This document shows, piece by piece, positions 1 through 7,627 of a DNA stretch of 64,000 nt. The DNA lies in contig JANSYS010000014.1 of NCBI GenBank assembly GCA_024742275.1, positions 1 to 64,000 of the forward strand, in the 5' to 3' direction. The stretch's first letter is position 1; each line of letters opens with the position of its first letter. The position numbers and the translations under genes were made by a program. Origin of the DNA: Alphaproteobacteria bacterium. GTDB lineage: Bacteria > Pseudomonadota > Alphaproteobacteria > Thalassobaculales > Thalassobaculaceae. Below the pieces are notes generated by a model. The model had not been told where the DNA came from. It saw nothing but the letters and a program-made list of their open reading frames with translations, and ran no database searches.

Positions 1-81
1 CGAGCGTTATCCACCGAGATAAATAAGTTCATCGCAAACGATTTATCCAAACATACCGTTATCGTCAGTAAGCAGCGATGA
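1..81 (+). CDS. C-terminal fragment of an unknown protein
   Basis: Frame 1 is open from the window edge to a TGA at 79-81, giving 26 residues ending in SKQR. The stop overlaps the ATG of the next ORF as ATGA, and the same ATGA junction recurs one gene later, which suggests translational coupling and supports this being a real gene end. The fragment is too short to assign a family. Confidence 0.5.
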   Translation, partial: RALSTEINKFIANDLSKHTVIVSKQR

Positions 82-383
82 AACCCTTTTCCCAGCATCA
101 CCCTGATATGCCTGAAATCGCATTACCGAGAGAGATTGAAGTCCTCATAGAGAGCGTAGATATCAACGAAGTTTCTATCAAACCGCAGACAGCCCGCGTT
201 CTATCATATGCCCTTCTTGCGCAAGTGCTTTCGCGACAAAACGATATTCAAAGAGAGAGTGATATCAACAAAAAACTCAATCTATTAGCTGACCAAAATC
301 GCTATAACGCATACCTGTCTATTTTACAGATAGCGATTGATTCCAACGACCCAACACTCCTAAGAAAGATACGCCGCCGATGA
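78..383 (+). CDS. Hypothetical protein, 101 aa, in the integrated element
   Basis: I do not recognise a family. The product is small and mainly helical in character, with no membrane segment or cysteine motif and a basic C-terminus (RKIRRR). Its start overlaps the stop of the preceding ORF and its stop overlaps the start of the following one, both as ATGA. The three ORFs are therefore probably translated as a coupled set. Codon use is AT-rich, unlike the chromosomal genes after 2149. The next gene is a ribbon-helix-helix-like protein, so a role in DNA transactions or plasmid-like maintenance of the element is possible but is only inference. Confidence 0.55.
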   Translation: MKPFSQHHPDMPEIALPREIEVLIESVDINEVSIKPQTARVLSYALLAQVLSRQNDIQRESDINKKLNLLADQNRYNAYLSILQIAIDSNDPTLLRKIRRR

Positions 384-559
384 ACCGAAAAATCATATTC
401 ACCTGTCGTTTGAACGAAACCGAAAGAGACACGCTAAAGCATTATGCCAGAGCGACAAATTCCGAAGCCAGCGCTATCGTAAGAAGTGCCTTGAATGAGT
501 ATATCCAGCGTCATCCAATAGAACAAAAAAGCACCTGGTCCAGAGCATTAGCGAACTGA
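380..559 (+). CDS. Small ribbon-helix-helix-like protein, 59 aa
   Basis: The ATG at 380 overlaps the preceding stop (ATGA), and the frame runs to TGA at 557-559. The protein begins MNRKIIFTCRLNETERDTL and continues with a helix-turn-helix-like stretch ending VRSALNEYIQRH. A short N-terminal beta strand (KIIFTCRL) followed by two helices is the pattern of CopG/Arc-type ribbon-helix-helix DNA-binding proteins, found as antitoxins, plasmid copy regulators and mobilisation accessory proteins. The last 12 bases overlap the 3' end of the convergent integrase gene. Fold assignment is by eye; the target is unknown. Confidence 0.55.
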   Translation: MNRKIIFTCRLNETERDTLKHYARATNSEASAIVRSALNEYIQRHPIEQKSTWSRALAN

Positions 560-1984
560 TTCCGCGACCCTTTTGAAAGCAGCAAGTGCTGCGTCTTCGT
601 CAATCACACCGCTCTCCACCATCCCTACCAGTTGCTTGATAACCGCAGCCTTTTTCGCTGCTCCTGTCTTGCATTGATATTTCGTGAGTTCGCTGATGAA
701 CGCATCGCCGCTGATGTGCCGCCCGTAGTGATTTCTGATTTGATTGACCCCAGTTCCCATAGCAGTTGCAAGCGCGTAGACATCAACCCCCTGCTTCAAC
801 CGGGAAATAGCAAAGAAGTGCCTCAAGCTATACAGCGTTCGTGCTTTACCATTGTGAGACAGCCGCAACCCCTGTTCACGCTTATCGTAATCCACCCGCA
901 TCAAAAATTTTTTGAATGCAACCGATAAGTCTACCGTGCCTTTTATCTTCTTGTTTATGTTGAAGAATACTAACTCGTCAGAAGACGTTTCTTCACATAA
1001 TTCTTTGTAATCATGAAGTATTTTTATAATGTGAGCAGAGTGCGCTACCGCTGCTCGTGCGCGACGTATTTTGCTCGTTTCCGCACGAACTTGAACTATA
1101 AGTACCTTATTCCCGTTGTTATCATTCCGAATATCAAAGTCACCCCACACAAGCTGCTGAAGTTCGCCTACCCGCAATCCGGTAGACGCTGCCAAGAGAA
1201 CGTAGCAATGCAGCATTCGCCGTTGAAACCGATGTAGCTTATGCAACCGCTTGTCTGCGAACGCTCCCTTACAGTGAGCAAAGTTGAACAAGTTTGCCGT
1301 CAACACTCTCCACTCGTGATCCGTGAAAGTGTCTCTGTACCCACTGCCTCGCTCACTTTTTGCTACCGCATCTTGTGCGCTAATTTTGATCGTGCGCTGC
1401 AAGTGCCCTTCGTCTACAGCAGCGCGTAGCCATTCGTTGATCAACGAAGCTTCCGCCTTCAACGTTGCAAATGAAGCTTTCTTAGCGACGTTATGAGAAC
1501 TGACTGATTTTGCAGCTGCCCGCTTTGTATTGATCTCAATTCTTTCAGCAGCCTCCTTCGTATTCCAAAAATCCAGACGATAATCCCAATATCCGTCCAC
1601 AAGCTTCTTCGTGAGTTGACTGACTTCCTGTTTTCCGAAATAGCCCGCCATATATCTTTCAAAAACACCTGCTTTCCAGCGAGCGCGACTTTCAGTGAAA
1701 TTGTGCCGCTTCCGTGAAATCCATTCTTCAAAAAACTTTTCAACCGTCAATTTTGTGATTGATAGCCCGCCAACGTGTCGTAATCTCAGTTCGTCATATT
1801 GCTGATGCGCGACCCGCATCGCCTCATCTGCGTTAGCTGTCTTGCAACTACGTCGTATATAACCATTTTTACCATCAATCTTTGCGCGAAACCAATAGCT
1901 ATCACCAACGTCACGTCGCTTGAAAATCAGCAGCCGTGAGCCGTAGACCTCACTTTCAATCCTGTCTGCGTAGTAGTCAGTCAT
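548..1984 (-). CDS. Tyrosine recombinase / phage-type integrase
   Basis: The protein catalyses site-specific recombination of the element with the chromosome. Numbered from the upstream in-frame ATG at 2023, the catalytic core shows box I at about residue 284 (ASTGLRVGEL), box II around residue 401 (LYSLRHFF) and the nucleophilic tyrosine near 433 (IRNHYGRH). The His of the usual HxxR motif is Tyr here, and the usual LGH before the tyrosine reads MGT. The N-terminal half looks like the Arm and core-binding regions. I chose ATG 1984 because the AT-rich 13-residue extension adds nothing recognisable; 2023 remains possible. Position beside the junction with rpsI supports function in integration. 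Confidence 0.85.
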   Translation of the reverse strand: MTDYYADRIESEVYGSRLLIFKRRDVGDSYWFRAKIDGKNGYIRRSCKTANADEAMRVAHQQYDELRLRHVGGLSITKLTVEKFFEEWISRKRHNFTESRARWKAGVFERYMAGYFGKQEVSQLTKKLVDGYWDYRLDFWNTKEAAERIEINTKRAAAKSVSSHNVAKKASFATLKAEASLINEWLRAAVDEGHLQRTIKISAQDAVAKSERGSGYRDTFTDHEWRVLTANLFNFAHCKGAFADKRLHKLHRFQRRMLHCYVLLAASTGLRVGELQQLVWGDFDIRNDNNGNKVLIVQVRAETSKIRRARAAVAHSAHIIKILHDYKELCEETSSDELVFFNINKKIKGTVDLSVAFKKFLMRVDYDKREQGLRLSHNGKARTLYSLRHFFAISRLKQGVDVYALATAMGTGVNQIRNHYGRHISGDAFISELTKYQCKTGAAKKAAVIKQLVGMVESGVIDEDAALAAFKRVAESVR

Positions 1985-2053
1985 AGCGTTGAACTGAAAC
2001 CTATATGTGCACGAAACGTGCAAACGCTATCTGTAAAACCGTGTAGAATCAAT

Positions 2054-2067
2054 GCTGATCAATCAGC
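2054..2067. repeat. Inverted repeat between integrase and rpsI
   Basis: GCTGATCAATCAGC is a 6-bp perfect inverted repeat with a 2-base spacer in the short gap between the integrase start and the rpsI terminator. ACGTGCA also occurs twice in this gap. Such repeats near an integrase are candidates for arm-type or core attachment sites or for integrase autoregulation. The role is inference. Confidence 0.3.
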
Positions 2068-2087
2068 GTGCAGACAACGTGCACCAC

Positions 2088-2117
2088 AAAAAAAAGAGCT
2101 CCGCCGAAGCGAAGCCC
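2088..2117 (-). terminator. Rho-independent terminator of rplM-rpsI
   Basis: On the minus strand, GGGCTTCGC, a TTCG loop, and GCGGAGCTC form a 9-bp stem (two G-T pairs), followed directly by eight T residues. It lies 31 bases past the rpsI stop codon, exactly where an intrinsic terminator for the operon is expected. The integrated element ends just beyond it, so the terminator was preserved. Confidence 0.85.
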
Positions 2118-2148
2118 TTGAAAAACAATGAAGTTTTTTCGTTCGTGT

Positions 2149-2643
2149 TTAGCGCTTCGAGAACTGGAAGCTGCGGCGAGCCTTGGCTTTGCCGTACTTC
2201 TTGCGCTCGACCATGCGCGGGTCGCGGGTCAGGAAGCCGCCCTTCTTCAAGGTCGGCCGCAGGCCCGGCTCGAACAGGGTCAACGCCTGGGAAATCCCAT
2301 GGCGCACCGCACCGGCCTGGCCGGACAGACCCCCGCCCGTCACCGTGCAGTAGACATCGAACTGGCCAGTCCGCTCGGCCACTTCGAACGGCTGATCGAT
2401 GATCATCTGCAGCACCGGGCGCGCGAAATACTCGTTCGACGGCTTGCCGTTGACGGTGATGATGCCCTGGCCACGCTTCACCCAAACGCGGGCGATGGCG
2501 TTCTTGCGGCGGCCGGTCGCGTAGGAGCGGCCGAACTTGTCGACTTTCGGCTCCGCCGTCGCGGTTTCGGTTTCCGCCTGCAGCTCGGCCAGCTTGTCGA
2601 GGCCCTGAGCCTCGGTCGACGTGGTCTCGGTTTCCATCGACAT
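2149..2643 (-). CDS. rpsI: 30S ribosomal protein S9 (uS9)
   Basis: S9 binds the 3' major domain of 16S rRNA, and its C-terminal tail reaches the P-site tRNA. The characteristic core starts near residue 38 ([17 protein letters not shown]), and the protein ends in the conserved basic tail [17 protein letters not shown]. The first ~35 residues form an acidic extension rich in Glu and Thr, as is common in alphaproteobacterial S9. It lies 3 bases downstream of rplM in the universal rplM-rpsI operon and is followed by a clear terminator. Confidence 0.97.
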   Translation of the reverse strand: MSMETETTSTEAQGLDKLAELQAETETATAEPKVDKFGRSYATGRRKNAIARVWVKRGQGIITVNGKPSNEYFARPVLQMIIDQPFEVAERTGQFDVYCTVTGGGLSGQAGAVRHGISQALTLFEPGLRPTLKKGGFLTRDPRMVERKKYGKAKARRSFQFSKR

Positions 2644-2646
2644 CGC

Positions 2647-3105
2647 TTACCTCGCGTTCTTCGGGTTCATGGCCGCGACGTCCAGCTTCTGCGGCTGCTG
2701 CGCCTCGTGCGGGTGCTCCGGACCGGCGTAGACACGCAGGTTGGACATCTGCTGACGGCCGAGCGGGCCGCGGGTGATCATCCGCTGCACCGCCTTGGTG
2801 ATGACGCGCTCGGGATGCGCGCCGCCCAGGAGCTGGTCTGCCCGACGCTGCTTGATGCCGCCCGGATGACCGGTGTGCCAGTAGTAGTACTTCTGAGTCA
2901 TCTTGTTGCCGGTAAGCTTGACCTTCTCGGCATTGACGACGATGACATTGTCACCGCAATCCATATGCGGGGTGAAGGTCGGCTTGTGCTTGCCGCGCAG
3001 ATACTGGGCGATGATCGAGGCGAGCCGGCCGAGGACGAGGCCTTCGGCGTCGACCACAACCCACTTCTTCTCGATCTCGCTCGGCTTGGCCGAATAGGTC
3101 CGCAT
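2647..3105 (-). CDS. rplM: 50S ribosomal protein L13 (uL13)
   Basis: L13 is an early-assembling protein of the large subunit. The N-terminus ([20 protein letters not shown]) and the motif [17 protein letters not shown] are typical, as is the [16 protein letters not shown] segment in the C-terminal half. The length of 152 residues is close to the family norm. A GAGGGGA ribosome binding site precedes the ATG. It is the first gene of the rplM-rpsI operon. Confidence 0.97.
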   Translation of the reverse strand: MRTYSAKPSEIEKKWVVVDAEGLVLGRLASIIAQYLRGKHKPTFTPHMDCGDNVIVVNAEKVKLTGNKMTQKYYYWHTGHPGGIKQRRADQLLGGAHPERVITKAVQRMITRGPLGRQQMSNLRVYAGPEHPHEAQQPQKLDVAAMNPKNAR

Positions 3106-3213
3106 GACGGTCCCCTCGCTCGATCGGTCCAGTTCCCGCCGGAAAACCGGGGAACGGAACCAGGTTCATGAAAATCGGGTGCCGGAAAGGAATGATTTCG
3201 CTCCCGGACGCGC

Positions 3214-3242
3214 CTTATGCCGTGCTGCCGGCATGAAATCAA
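3214..3242 (-). promoter_or_regulatory. Candidate promoter of rplM-rpsI
   Basis: On the minus strand TTGATT (3237-3242) and CATAAG (3214-3219) are separated by 17 bases, each matching 4 of 6 sigma-70 consensus positions. The leader to the rplM ATG would be about 100 bases. No other pair with proper spacing stands out in the gap. Confidence 0.35.
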
Positions 3243-3281
3243 GTTGAAAAAACGTCGAAAAATCAGTGCGCTTGACCACGC

Positions 3282-3295
3282 GGTATTATAATACC
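3282..3295. repeat. Perfect 14-bp palindrome across a stop codon
   Basis: GGTATTATAATACC is a perfect palindrome in otherwise GC-rich DNA. The TAA stop codon of the mutarotase gene lies inside it (3286-3288). It could act as a weak transcription end or as a regulator site ahead of rplM; there is no T run next to it. Confidence 0.4.
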
Positions 3296-4194
3296 TTTAC
3301 CGTAAACCTCAGCGAGACCGACAGTTCCTCGCCGGCCGCCAACATCAGGTGGCCGGTTCCGGTAACTCCATGATTTTCAGAGAGGTTCGCCGCGTCGATC
3401 GCATGCGTAACCGGCTCGAGACAGAAATAGTCGCGCTGGGTCGGCGTATAGACGATCACATGCTCAAGCGGTCCCTTTCCCGTCATCGTCAGCGCCAATC
3501 CCCGATCGGGCCAGCAGATTTCCGCCGTTCGAGACCACCCTCCGAACCCTTGATCGAGGCCGAGTGGCACAGCGGCGGCGCGACCCAGATCCTGCTCCAA
3601 GGGCACGGGATGACCACCCTGGACCGGAAACTTGTCGGCTTCGGTCGGCGGCCAGGCGGTTTCGACCGGCAGCGTTACCTGCGTCCCTCCGGTCCGGGGA
3701 AAATATGGGTGCAGGCCGAGCCCGACCGGCATCGCGCTCGATTGGCCCTCCGAACCGCTCTGGGTCACCGAAAGACTGATCGTCATGCCATCCTGGTCCA
3801 CGCTGACCGTCTGAGAGGCCCGATACGACCAGGGCCATCCCTGAACACCGGCGTCGTGGGTGTAGAGCATCCGAACCGTCCCGCCCTCCTGCTCGGCGCC
3901 CCAGATCCGACGGAGCCCATGACCGTGGATCGCGTGACCCGCAGGCAGTTCCGTCGGCGTGAGTTCGACCGTGTCACCCCGTAGCCTCAGCCGGGCGTCG
4001 CGGATGCGGTTCGACCAGGGAACCAGTGGAAAGCACCCGCCCGAGGCCGGCGCGTCAAGATCCCGAGCCCCGCCTTCCGGGATCGGAGCGAAGAGGTCCC
4101 GGCCGCCATGGCGGAACGCACTGATCCGGCCGCCGAACGCCGGCTCGACGACGGCGGAAACGGCACCACTGGATAAAATGAGGGGTCCAAGCAT
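3286..4194 (-). CDS. Aldose 1-epimerase (galactose mutarotase) family protein
   Basis: This cytoplasmic enzyme family interconverts alpha and beta anomers of hexoses. Family marks are the substrate-binding NR of PWSNRIRD near residue 60, the HIHGHGLRR segment near residue 90, the catalytic His in GLGLHPYFP near residue 160, and the catalytic Glu in YFCLEPVTHA near residue 265. The length (302 aa) fits. The specific sugar cannot be told, and no sugar-catabolism genes are nearby. The stop codon lies inside a perfect palindrome. Confidence 0.85.
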   Translation of the reverse strand: MLGPLILSSGAVSAVVEPAFGGRISAFRHGGRDLFAPIPEGGARDLDAPASGGCFPLVPWSNRIRDARLRLRGDTVELTPTELPAGHAIHGHGLRRIWGAEQEGGTVRMLYTHDAGVQGWPWSYRASQTVSVDQDGMTISLSVTQSGSEGQSSAMPVGLGLHPYFPRTGGTQVTLPVETAWPPTEADKFPVQGGHPVPLEQDLGRAAAVPLGLDQGFGGWSRTAEICWPDRGLALTMTGKGPLEHVIVYTPTQRDYFCLEPVTHAIDAANLSENHGVTGTGHLMLAAGEELSVSLRFTVKVL

Positions 4195-4224
4195 CGCCGG
4201 CTTTCCTTCCTGGGGCCGCTGGCG

Positions 4225-4665
4225 CTACGCCACTGGCCGTTCGCCCGAAGGAGGGATCGAATAGGTGCCGGTCACATGACAGACCGGATCGTCCGGGCGT
4301 CCGTCAATATGCAGCAGGACCTCTCCGTAGGCGAGGCGCTGGCCGCACTTGATCAAGGTGCCGACCGCCATCAGGTCGCCGGGTTTCGGGCGGCGGAGAA
4401 AGTTGGCGGTCAGGCTGGTCGTGACCGCGAGCTTCACCATACCGATGCGCGACAGGACGACCGCGTACAGCACAGCATCCGCCAGCCCCATCATCGCCGG
4501 GCCGTTGATCGTACCGCCCGGACGGAGCAGCAGGTCCGAATACGGCAAACGGGCGACGACGTGACCATCCGCCATCTCTTCGAACCGTGCGCCAAGGTTT
4601 CCCATGAACGACAGGTCTTCCTGCAGAACCCGGTTCATCTCGGCGACCGACACTTTTGCCGTCAT
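4225..4665 (-). CDS. PaaI-type hotdog-fold thioesterase
   Basis: The 146-residue product has the layout of the PaaI/YdiI family: an N-terminal helix, then GGTINGPAMMGLADAVLYA, where the central helix carries the catalytic Asp region, then a strand-rich C-terminal half (TTSLTANFLRRPKPGDL). Such enzymes hydrolyse acyl-CoA thioesters as tetramers. It is on the strand opposite to the following Old Yellow Enzyme gene, with 72 bases between the starts, so the two may share a divergent promoter region. Substrate unknown. Confidence 0.8.
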   Translation of the reverse strand: MTAKVSVAEMNRVLQEDLSFMGNLGARFEEMADGHVVARLPYSDLLLRPGGTINGPAMMGLADAVLYAVVLSRIGMVKLAVTTSLTANFLRRPKPGDLMAVGTLIKCGQRLAYGEVLLHIDGRPDDPVCHVTGTYSIPPSGERPVA

Positions 4666-4737
4666 GGCACTTCCTCCCTCTGGCCGGAGCCGCTACCGTC
4701 CCCTCGCCTGCCGGACAGGACAACAAGAGGGAACCCG

Positions 4738-5844
4738 ATGAGCCAACTGTTTTCGCCGATCTCGATGCGCGACGTCACCCTCCCGAACCGCATCGTCGTC
4801 GCTCCGATGTGCCAATACCTTTCCGAGGATGGCAATGCCAACGATTGGCATCTGATGCATCTCGGCCAGTTCGCCATGGGTGCCGGCGGCCTCGTGATCA
4901 CCGAGGCAACCCACGTCTCTCCCGAGGGCCGGATCACCCCAGGGTGTCTCGGCCTCTGGTCGGATGAGAACGAGCGGACCCTCAAACGCGTCATCGATTT
5001 CTGCTACGCTCACGGCTCCTCGGTCATGGGTATCCAGATCGCCCATGCCGGACGCAAGGCGTCGAACCGGATCCCGCTCAACGGCGGCGGACCGCTGCAG
5101 CCGGACGAGAGTCCCTGGCAGACACTTGGTCCCTCCGACCGGGCCTATGGCGACTGGCCGGCTCCGAAGGCGCTTGACGCCGACGGCCTCGAGGCGGTGA
5201 AGGCCCAATTCGTCGAGAGCACCAAGCGGGCCGATCGGATCGGCTTCGAGGTTGCCGAGGTTCACGGCGCGCATGGCTATCTGCTCCACCAATTCCTCTC
5301 CCCTCTGTCGAACACCCGAAACGACGGCTATGGCGGATCGATCGAGGGCCGCATGCGGTTTCCGCTGGAGGTGTTCAAAGCCTGCCGGGCGGTCTGGCCC
5401 GAAGGCAAGGCGATGGGCGTTCGCTTGTCGGCGACGGATTGGGTGGACGGCGGCCTTACGGTCGAGGAGACCGTCGAGGTCTGCAAGGCGCTGAAGGAAG
5501 CCGGGTGCGACTTCATCGACGTGAGTTCCGGCGGCAACGATCCGGGCCAGAAGATCACGGTAGGCCCTGGCTACCAGGTGCCGTTTGCCGAGAAGGTCAA
5601 GGCCGAGGTCGATATCTCGGTCATGGCTGTGGGCATGATCACCGGCGCGACGCAGGCCGAGGAGATCGTCGCCACCGGCAAGGCCGACATGGTGGCGATC
5701 GCCCGCGGTGCGATGGACGATCCGCGCTGGGCTTGGCACGCGGCCCAGGCGCTTGACGTCAAGATCGAGTATCCGGATCAGTACCTGCGCTGCCGTCCCG
5801 ACATGTGGCGCGCCGGTCACGGTTCCTTCGTGCCGAAGCGCTGA
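4738..5844 (+). CDS. NADH:flavin oxidoreductase, Old Yellow Enzyme family (YqjM-like)
   Basis: This FMN-dependent ene-reductase reduces activated C=C bonds of enals, enones and related compounds. The N-terminus has RIVVAPMCQYLSEDGNANDWH, with the Cys that tunes FMN in the YqjM/thermophilic-like subgroup. Further marks are IQIAHAGRKAS, the substrate-binding pair in VHGAHGYLLHQFLSP, and the phosphate-binding end AIARGAMDDPRWAW. I chose ATG 4738, preceded by an AAGAGGGAA ribosome site, because upstream in-frame sequence has no family resemblance. Product 368 aa. Confidence 0.92.
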   Translation: MSQLFSPISMRDVTLPNRIVVAPMCQYLSEDGNANDWHLMHLGQFAMGAGGLVITEATHVSPEGRITPGCLGLWSDENERTLKRVIDFCYAHGSSVMGIQIAHAGRKASNRIPLNGGGPLQPDESPWQTLGPSDRAYGDWPAPKALDADGLEAVKAQFVESTKRADRIGFEVAEVHGAHGYLLHQFLSPLSNTRNDGYGGSIEGRMRFPLEVFKACRAVWPEGKAMGVRLSATDWVDGGLTVEETVEVCKALKEAGCDFIDVSSGGNDPGQKITVGPGYQVPFAEKVKAEVDISVMAVGMITGATQAEEIVATGKADMVAIARGAMDDPRWAWHAAQALDVKIEYPDQYLRCRPDMWRAGHGSFVPKR

Positions 5845-6010
5845 TCGGCGGAGGTTTGCCGAAGAAAGGTCGCTCCGGGCCATCCACATCAACGCGCAGA
5901 CGGCTTGGCTGCGCCCGACGATTGCTGTCGGGTCTCAAGTTGGGCCGTCGGTCGCGTCGGGCATCGTCGCGGCAACGACTTCCGCGCGTGCTCGTCAGAT
6001 GGGACGTCCG

Positions 6011-6673
6011 CTAGTTGACCACCCCCAATAGCGCGGGCAGGTCGGCCATGTTTTCGAACGTCACATGCGCTCCGGCCTCGCTCAGCCGGTCCACGCCAGA
6101 GTCCCGGCCGTAACCGAAGACCCTCATACCGGCGGCCACTCCCGCCCTGACGCCCGGCGGACTGTCCTCGACAACCGCCACATCGCCCGGAGGCACATCG
6201 AAATTCGCGGCGGCGTGGAGAAATAGGTCTGGCGCCGGTTTCGGTTCAGGCACCATGTCCGCCGAAAAGATACGGTGTTCCAACCGTTCATGCAGGCCGG
6301 TCACGCCTAAGGACACATCCATCTTGTAAAGTGGTCCGTTCGATCCGACACAATACTGAACACCCGCGAGATCGAGAGCGTCGAGCGCCTCGACGATGCC
6401 GGGGATCACCTTGAGCTCCGCCCGGAACGCGGCAAACTGCTTCTCGTAGATCGCTTCGACCCATCCATCGCCCAGCTCGATCCCGAGATCCGCCTCCACC
6501 TTCAACTTGATACGGGTCAGCTTGCCGCCGAGATACTGGTGCAGCGCCGCTTCGCCGCTCATCGATAGTCCTGCCTTCGTGAGGGCCTCGGCAATAATGC
6601 GGGTGGCGATCGGCTCACTGTCCACGAGGACACCATCGCAGTCGAAAATCACCAATGCAGGCTTCCAGGCCAC
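6011..6673 (-). CDS. HAD-superfamily hydrolase, beta-phosphoglucomutase-like
   Basis: The protein has HAD motif I as VIFDCDGVLVDSE (nucleophilic Asp and general acid Asp near residues 10-12), a helical cap, motif II in YCVGSNG near residue 110, and motif IV in VVEDSPPGVRAGVAAGM near residue 167. The subfamily contains phosphatases for small sugar phosphates and 2-phosphoglycolate. It lies 14 bases downstream of an alpha/beta hydrolase gene on the same strand, so the pair is probably cotranscribed. Confidence 0.87.
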   Translation of the reverse strand: MAWKPALVIFDCDGVLVDSEPIATRIIAEALTKAGLSMSGEAALHQYLGGKLTRIKLKVEADLGIELGDGWVEAIYEKQFAAFRAELKVIPGIVEALDALDLAGVQYCVGSNGPLYKMDVSLGVTGLHERLEHRIFSADMVPEPKPAPDLFLHAAANFDVPPGDVAVVEDSPPGVRAGVAAGMRVFGYGRDSGVDRLSEAGAHVTFENMADLPALLGVVN

Positions 6674-6687
6674 GGCGCTCCCCCCCT

Positions 6688-7497
6688 TCAGACGGTCTTG
6701 GCGAACGCGAATAATGCGTCGGTAAAGCTGTCGGGCCGCTCGATCGGGATCAAATGGCCGGCATCGGGAAAGTCAATCCGCCTAGCGTTCGGGATCCGCG
6801 CGGTCAGCTCATCCACATCTTCGGCGACATAGAAAACGCGGTCGTGCAGACCGACCTGGATCTGCACGGGCAGGTCCAACGTTTCCCAGGGGAAATCCCA
6901 GTTCGTCGCGACCGACTCCACCATCAGGCGGTAGCCGCCATCGGACGGGTCGACCGGCGTGTAGGGGGCGCCGGTCTGCACATCGGCGCGCATCTTGGTG
7001 AGCTGATCCGGGTTCACCAGCATCGGGAGGTTCAACTCCATGATCATCCGGAAACCACCGGCTGCAACACCGTGCGCCATGGCCGTGTTGATCCACGCCA
7101 GCCGCTCGGTCGGTTTGCGCAGGGTGTTGATGAGAACGATGCCGTCGGCCCGAATCCCCCTGGCATAGGCCTGGGCGGCGAACAGCCCGCCGATGGAGAG
7201 GCCCACCAGAATCGGACGCGCCGGCCGCACTTCGGCGCAAAGCCGGTCCAGATCGTCGACGATCTGAGTCGGTGTCGGTTTCGTCGTCGGGGCGGTGCGA
7301 CTCTGTGCCTGGCCCCTGAAGTTGTATACCAGGGTCCCGTGACCGGCCGCGCGCAAAGCCGGGCCGATTTCCGCCTCCCACATCGTGTAGCTGCCGGTGA
7401 GCGCGTTGACGAACACGAACGTCTTGCCGGACGGGTCGTTCGGCGGCGTGTGCTCGTAGTAGAGGCTCTCGCCGTCGGCAATCTCAAGATGGGGCAT
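6688..7497 (-). CDS. Alpha/beta-fold hydrolase
   Basis: The nucleophile elbow GLSIGG lies near residue 98, an acid in VGLHDRVFYVAED near residue 222, and the catalytic His in DAGHLIPIERPD near residue 252, which completes the triad. The 269-residue length suits small esterases and C-C hydrolases. It is the first gene of a two-gene unit with the HAD hydrolase and is divergent from the AEC transporter gene, with palindromic DNA between. Substrate unknown. Confidence 0.85.
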   Translation of the reverse strand: MPHLEIADGESLYYEHTPPNDPSGKTFVFVNALTGSYTMWEAEIGPALRAAGHGTLVYNFRGQAQSRTAPTTKPTPTQIVDDLDRLCAEVRPARPILVGLSIGGLFAAQAYARGIRADGIVLINTLRKPTERLAWINTAMAHGVAAGGFRMIMELNLPMLVNPDQLTKMRADVQTGAPYTPVDPSDGGYRLMVESVATNWDFPWETLDLPVQIQVGLHDRVFYVAEDVDELTARIPNARRIDFPDAGHLIPIERPDSFTDALFAFAKTV

Positions 7498-7523
7498 GGA
7501 GAACCTCCCGGAATCCGTTTCTT

Positions 7524-7566
7524 AAGAGCTCTTCGAGCTTTTCTCAGTCGGTTACGCGCGGCGTAA
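7524..7566. promoter_or_regulatory. Two palindromes in a divergent promoter region
   Basis: AAGAGCTCTT (7524-7533) is a perfect palindrome, and TTACGC-GCG-GCGTAA (7552-7566) is a perfect 6-bp inverted repeat. They lie between the divergent hydrolase and AEC transporter genes and are candidate operators. No regulator gene is adjacent, so the protein involved is unknown. Confidence 0.3.
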
Positions 7567-7627
7567 AAGACCGTCTGCGCGAGATTAGCATCTGGCGTCG
7601 TGGTGCGAGCCCCCTTAAGCCGGTGCG

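Larger units (their letters stand above)
1..2095. mobile_element. Right end of an integrated genomic element
   Basis: This stretch is visibly AT-rich next to the GC-rich genes that follow from position 2149. It holds three small overlapping ORFs and a tyrosine-recombinase gene lying directly beside the rpsI terminator, the usual arrangement at the end of an integrative element. No tRNA is seen at the junction, so the attachment site is probably in the intergenic DNA between about 2024 and 2095. The left boundary and second attachment site are outside the window, so size and cargo are unknown. Confidence 0.65.

Noticed and set aside
2024-2148. A tRNA gene as the integration target
   Set aside because: No cloverleaf or T-loop signature could be found in this gap or in the neighbouring sequence.
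2128-3171. Long plus-strand frame opposite rpsI and rplM
   Set aside because: It is a GC-rich antisense frame over two universal ribosomal protein genes and has no family likeness.
3272-3292. TTGACC and TATAAT on the plus strand as a promoter
   Set aside because: The spacer is only 9 bases, and no gene on the plus strand follows; the TATAAT is part of the palindrome.
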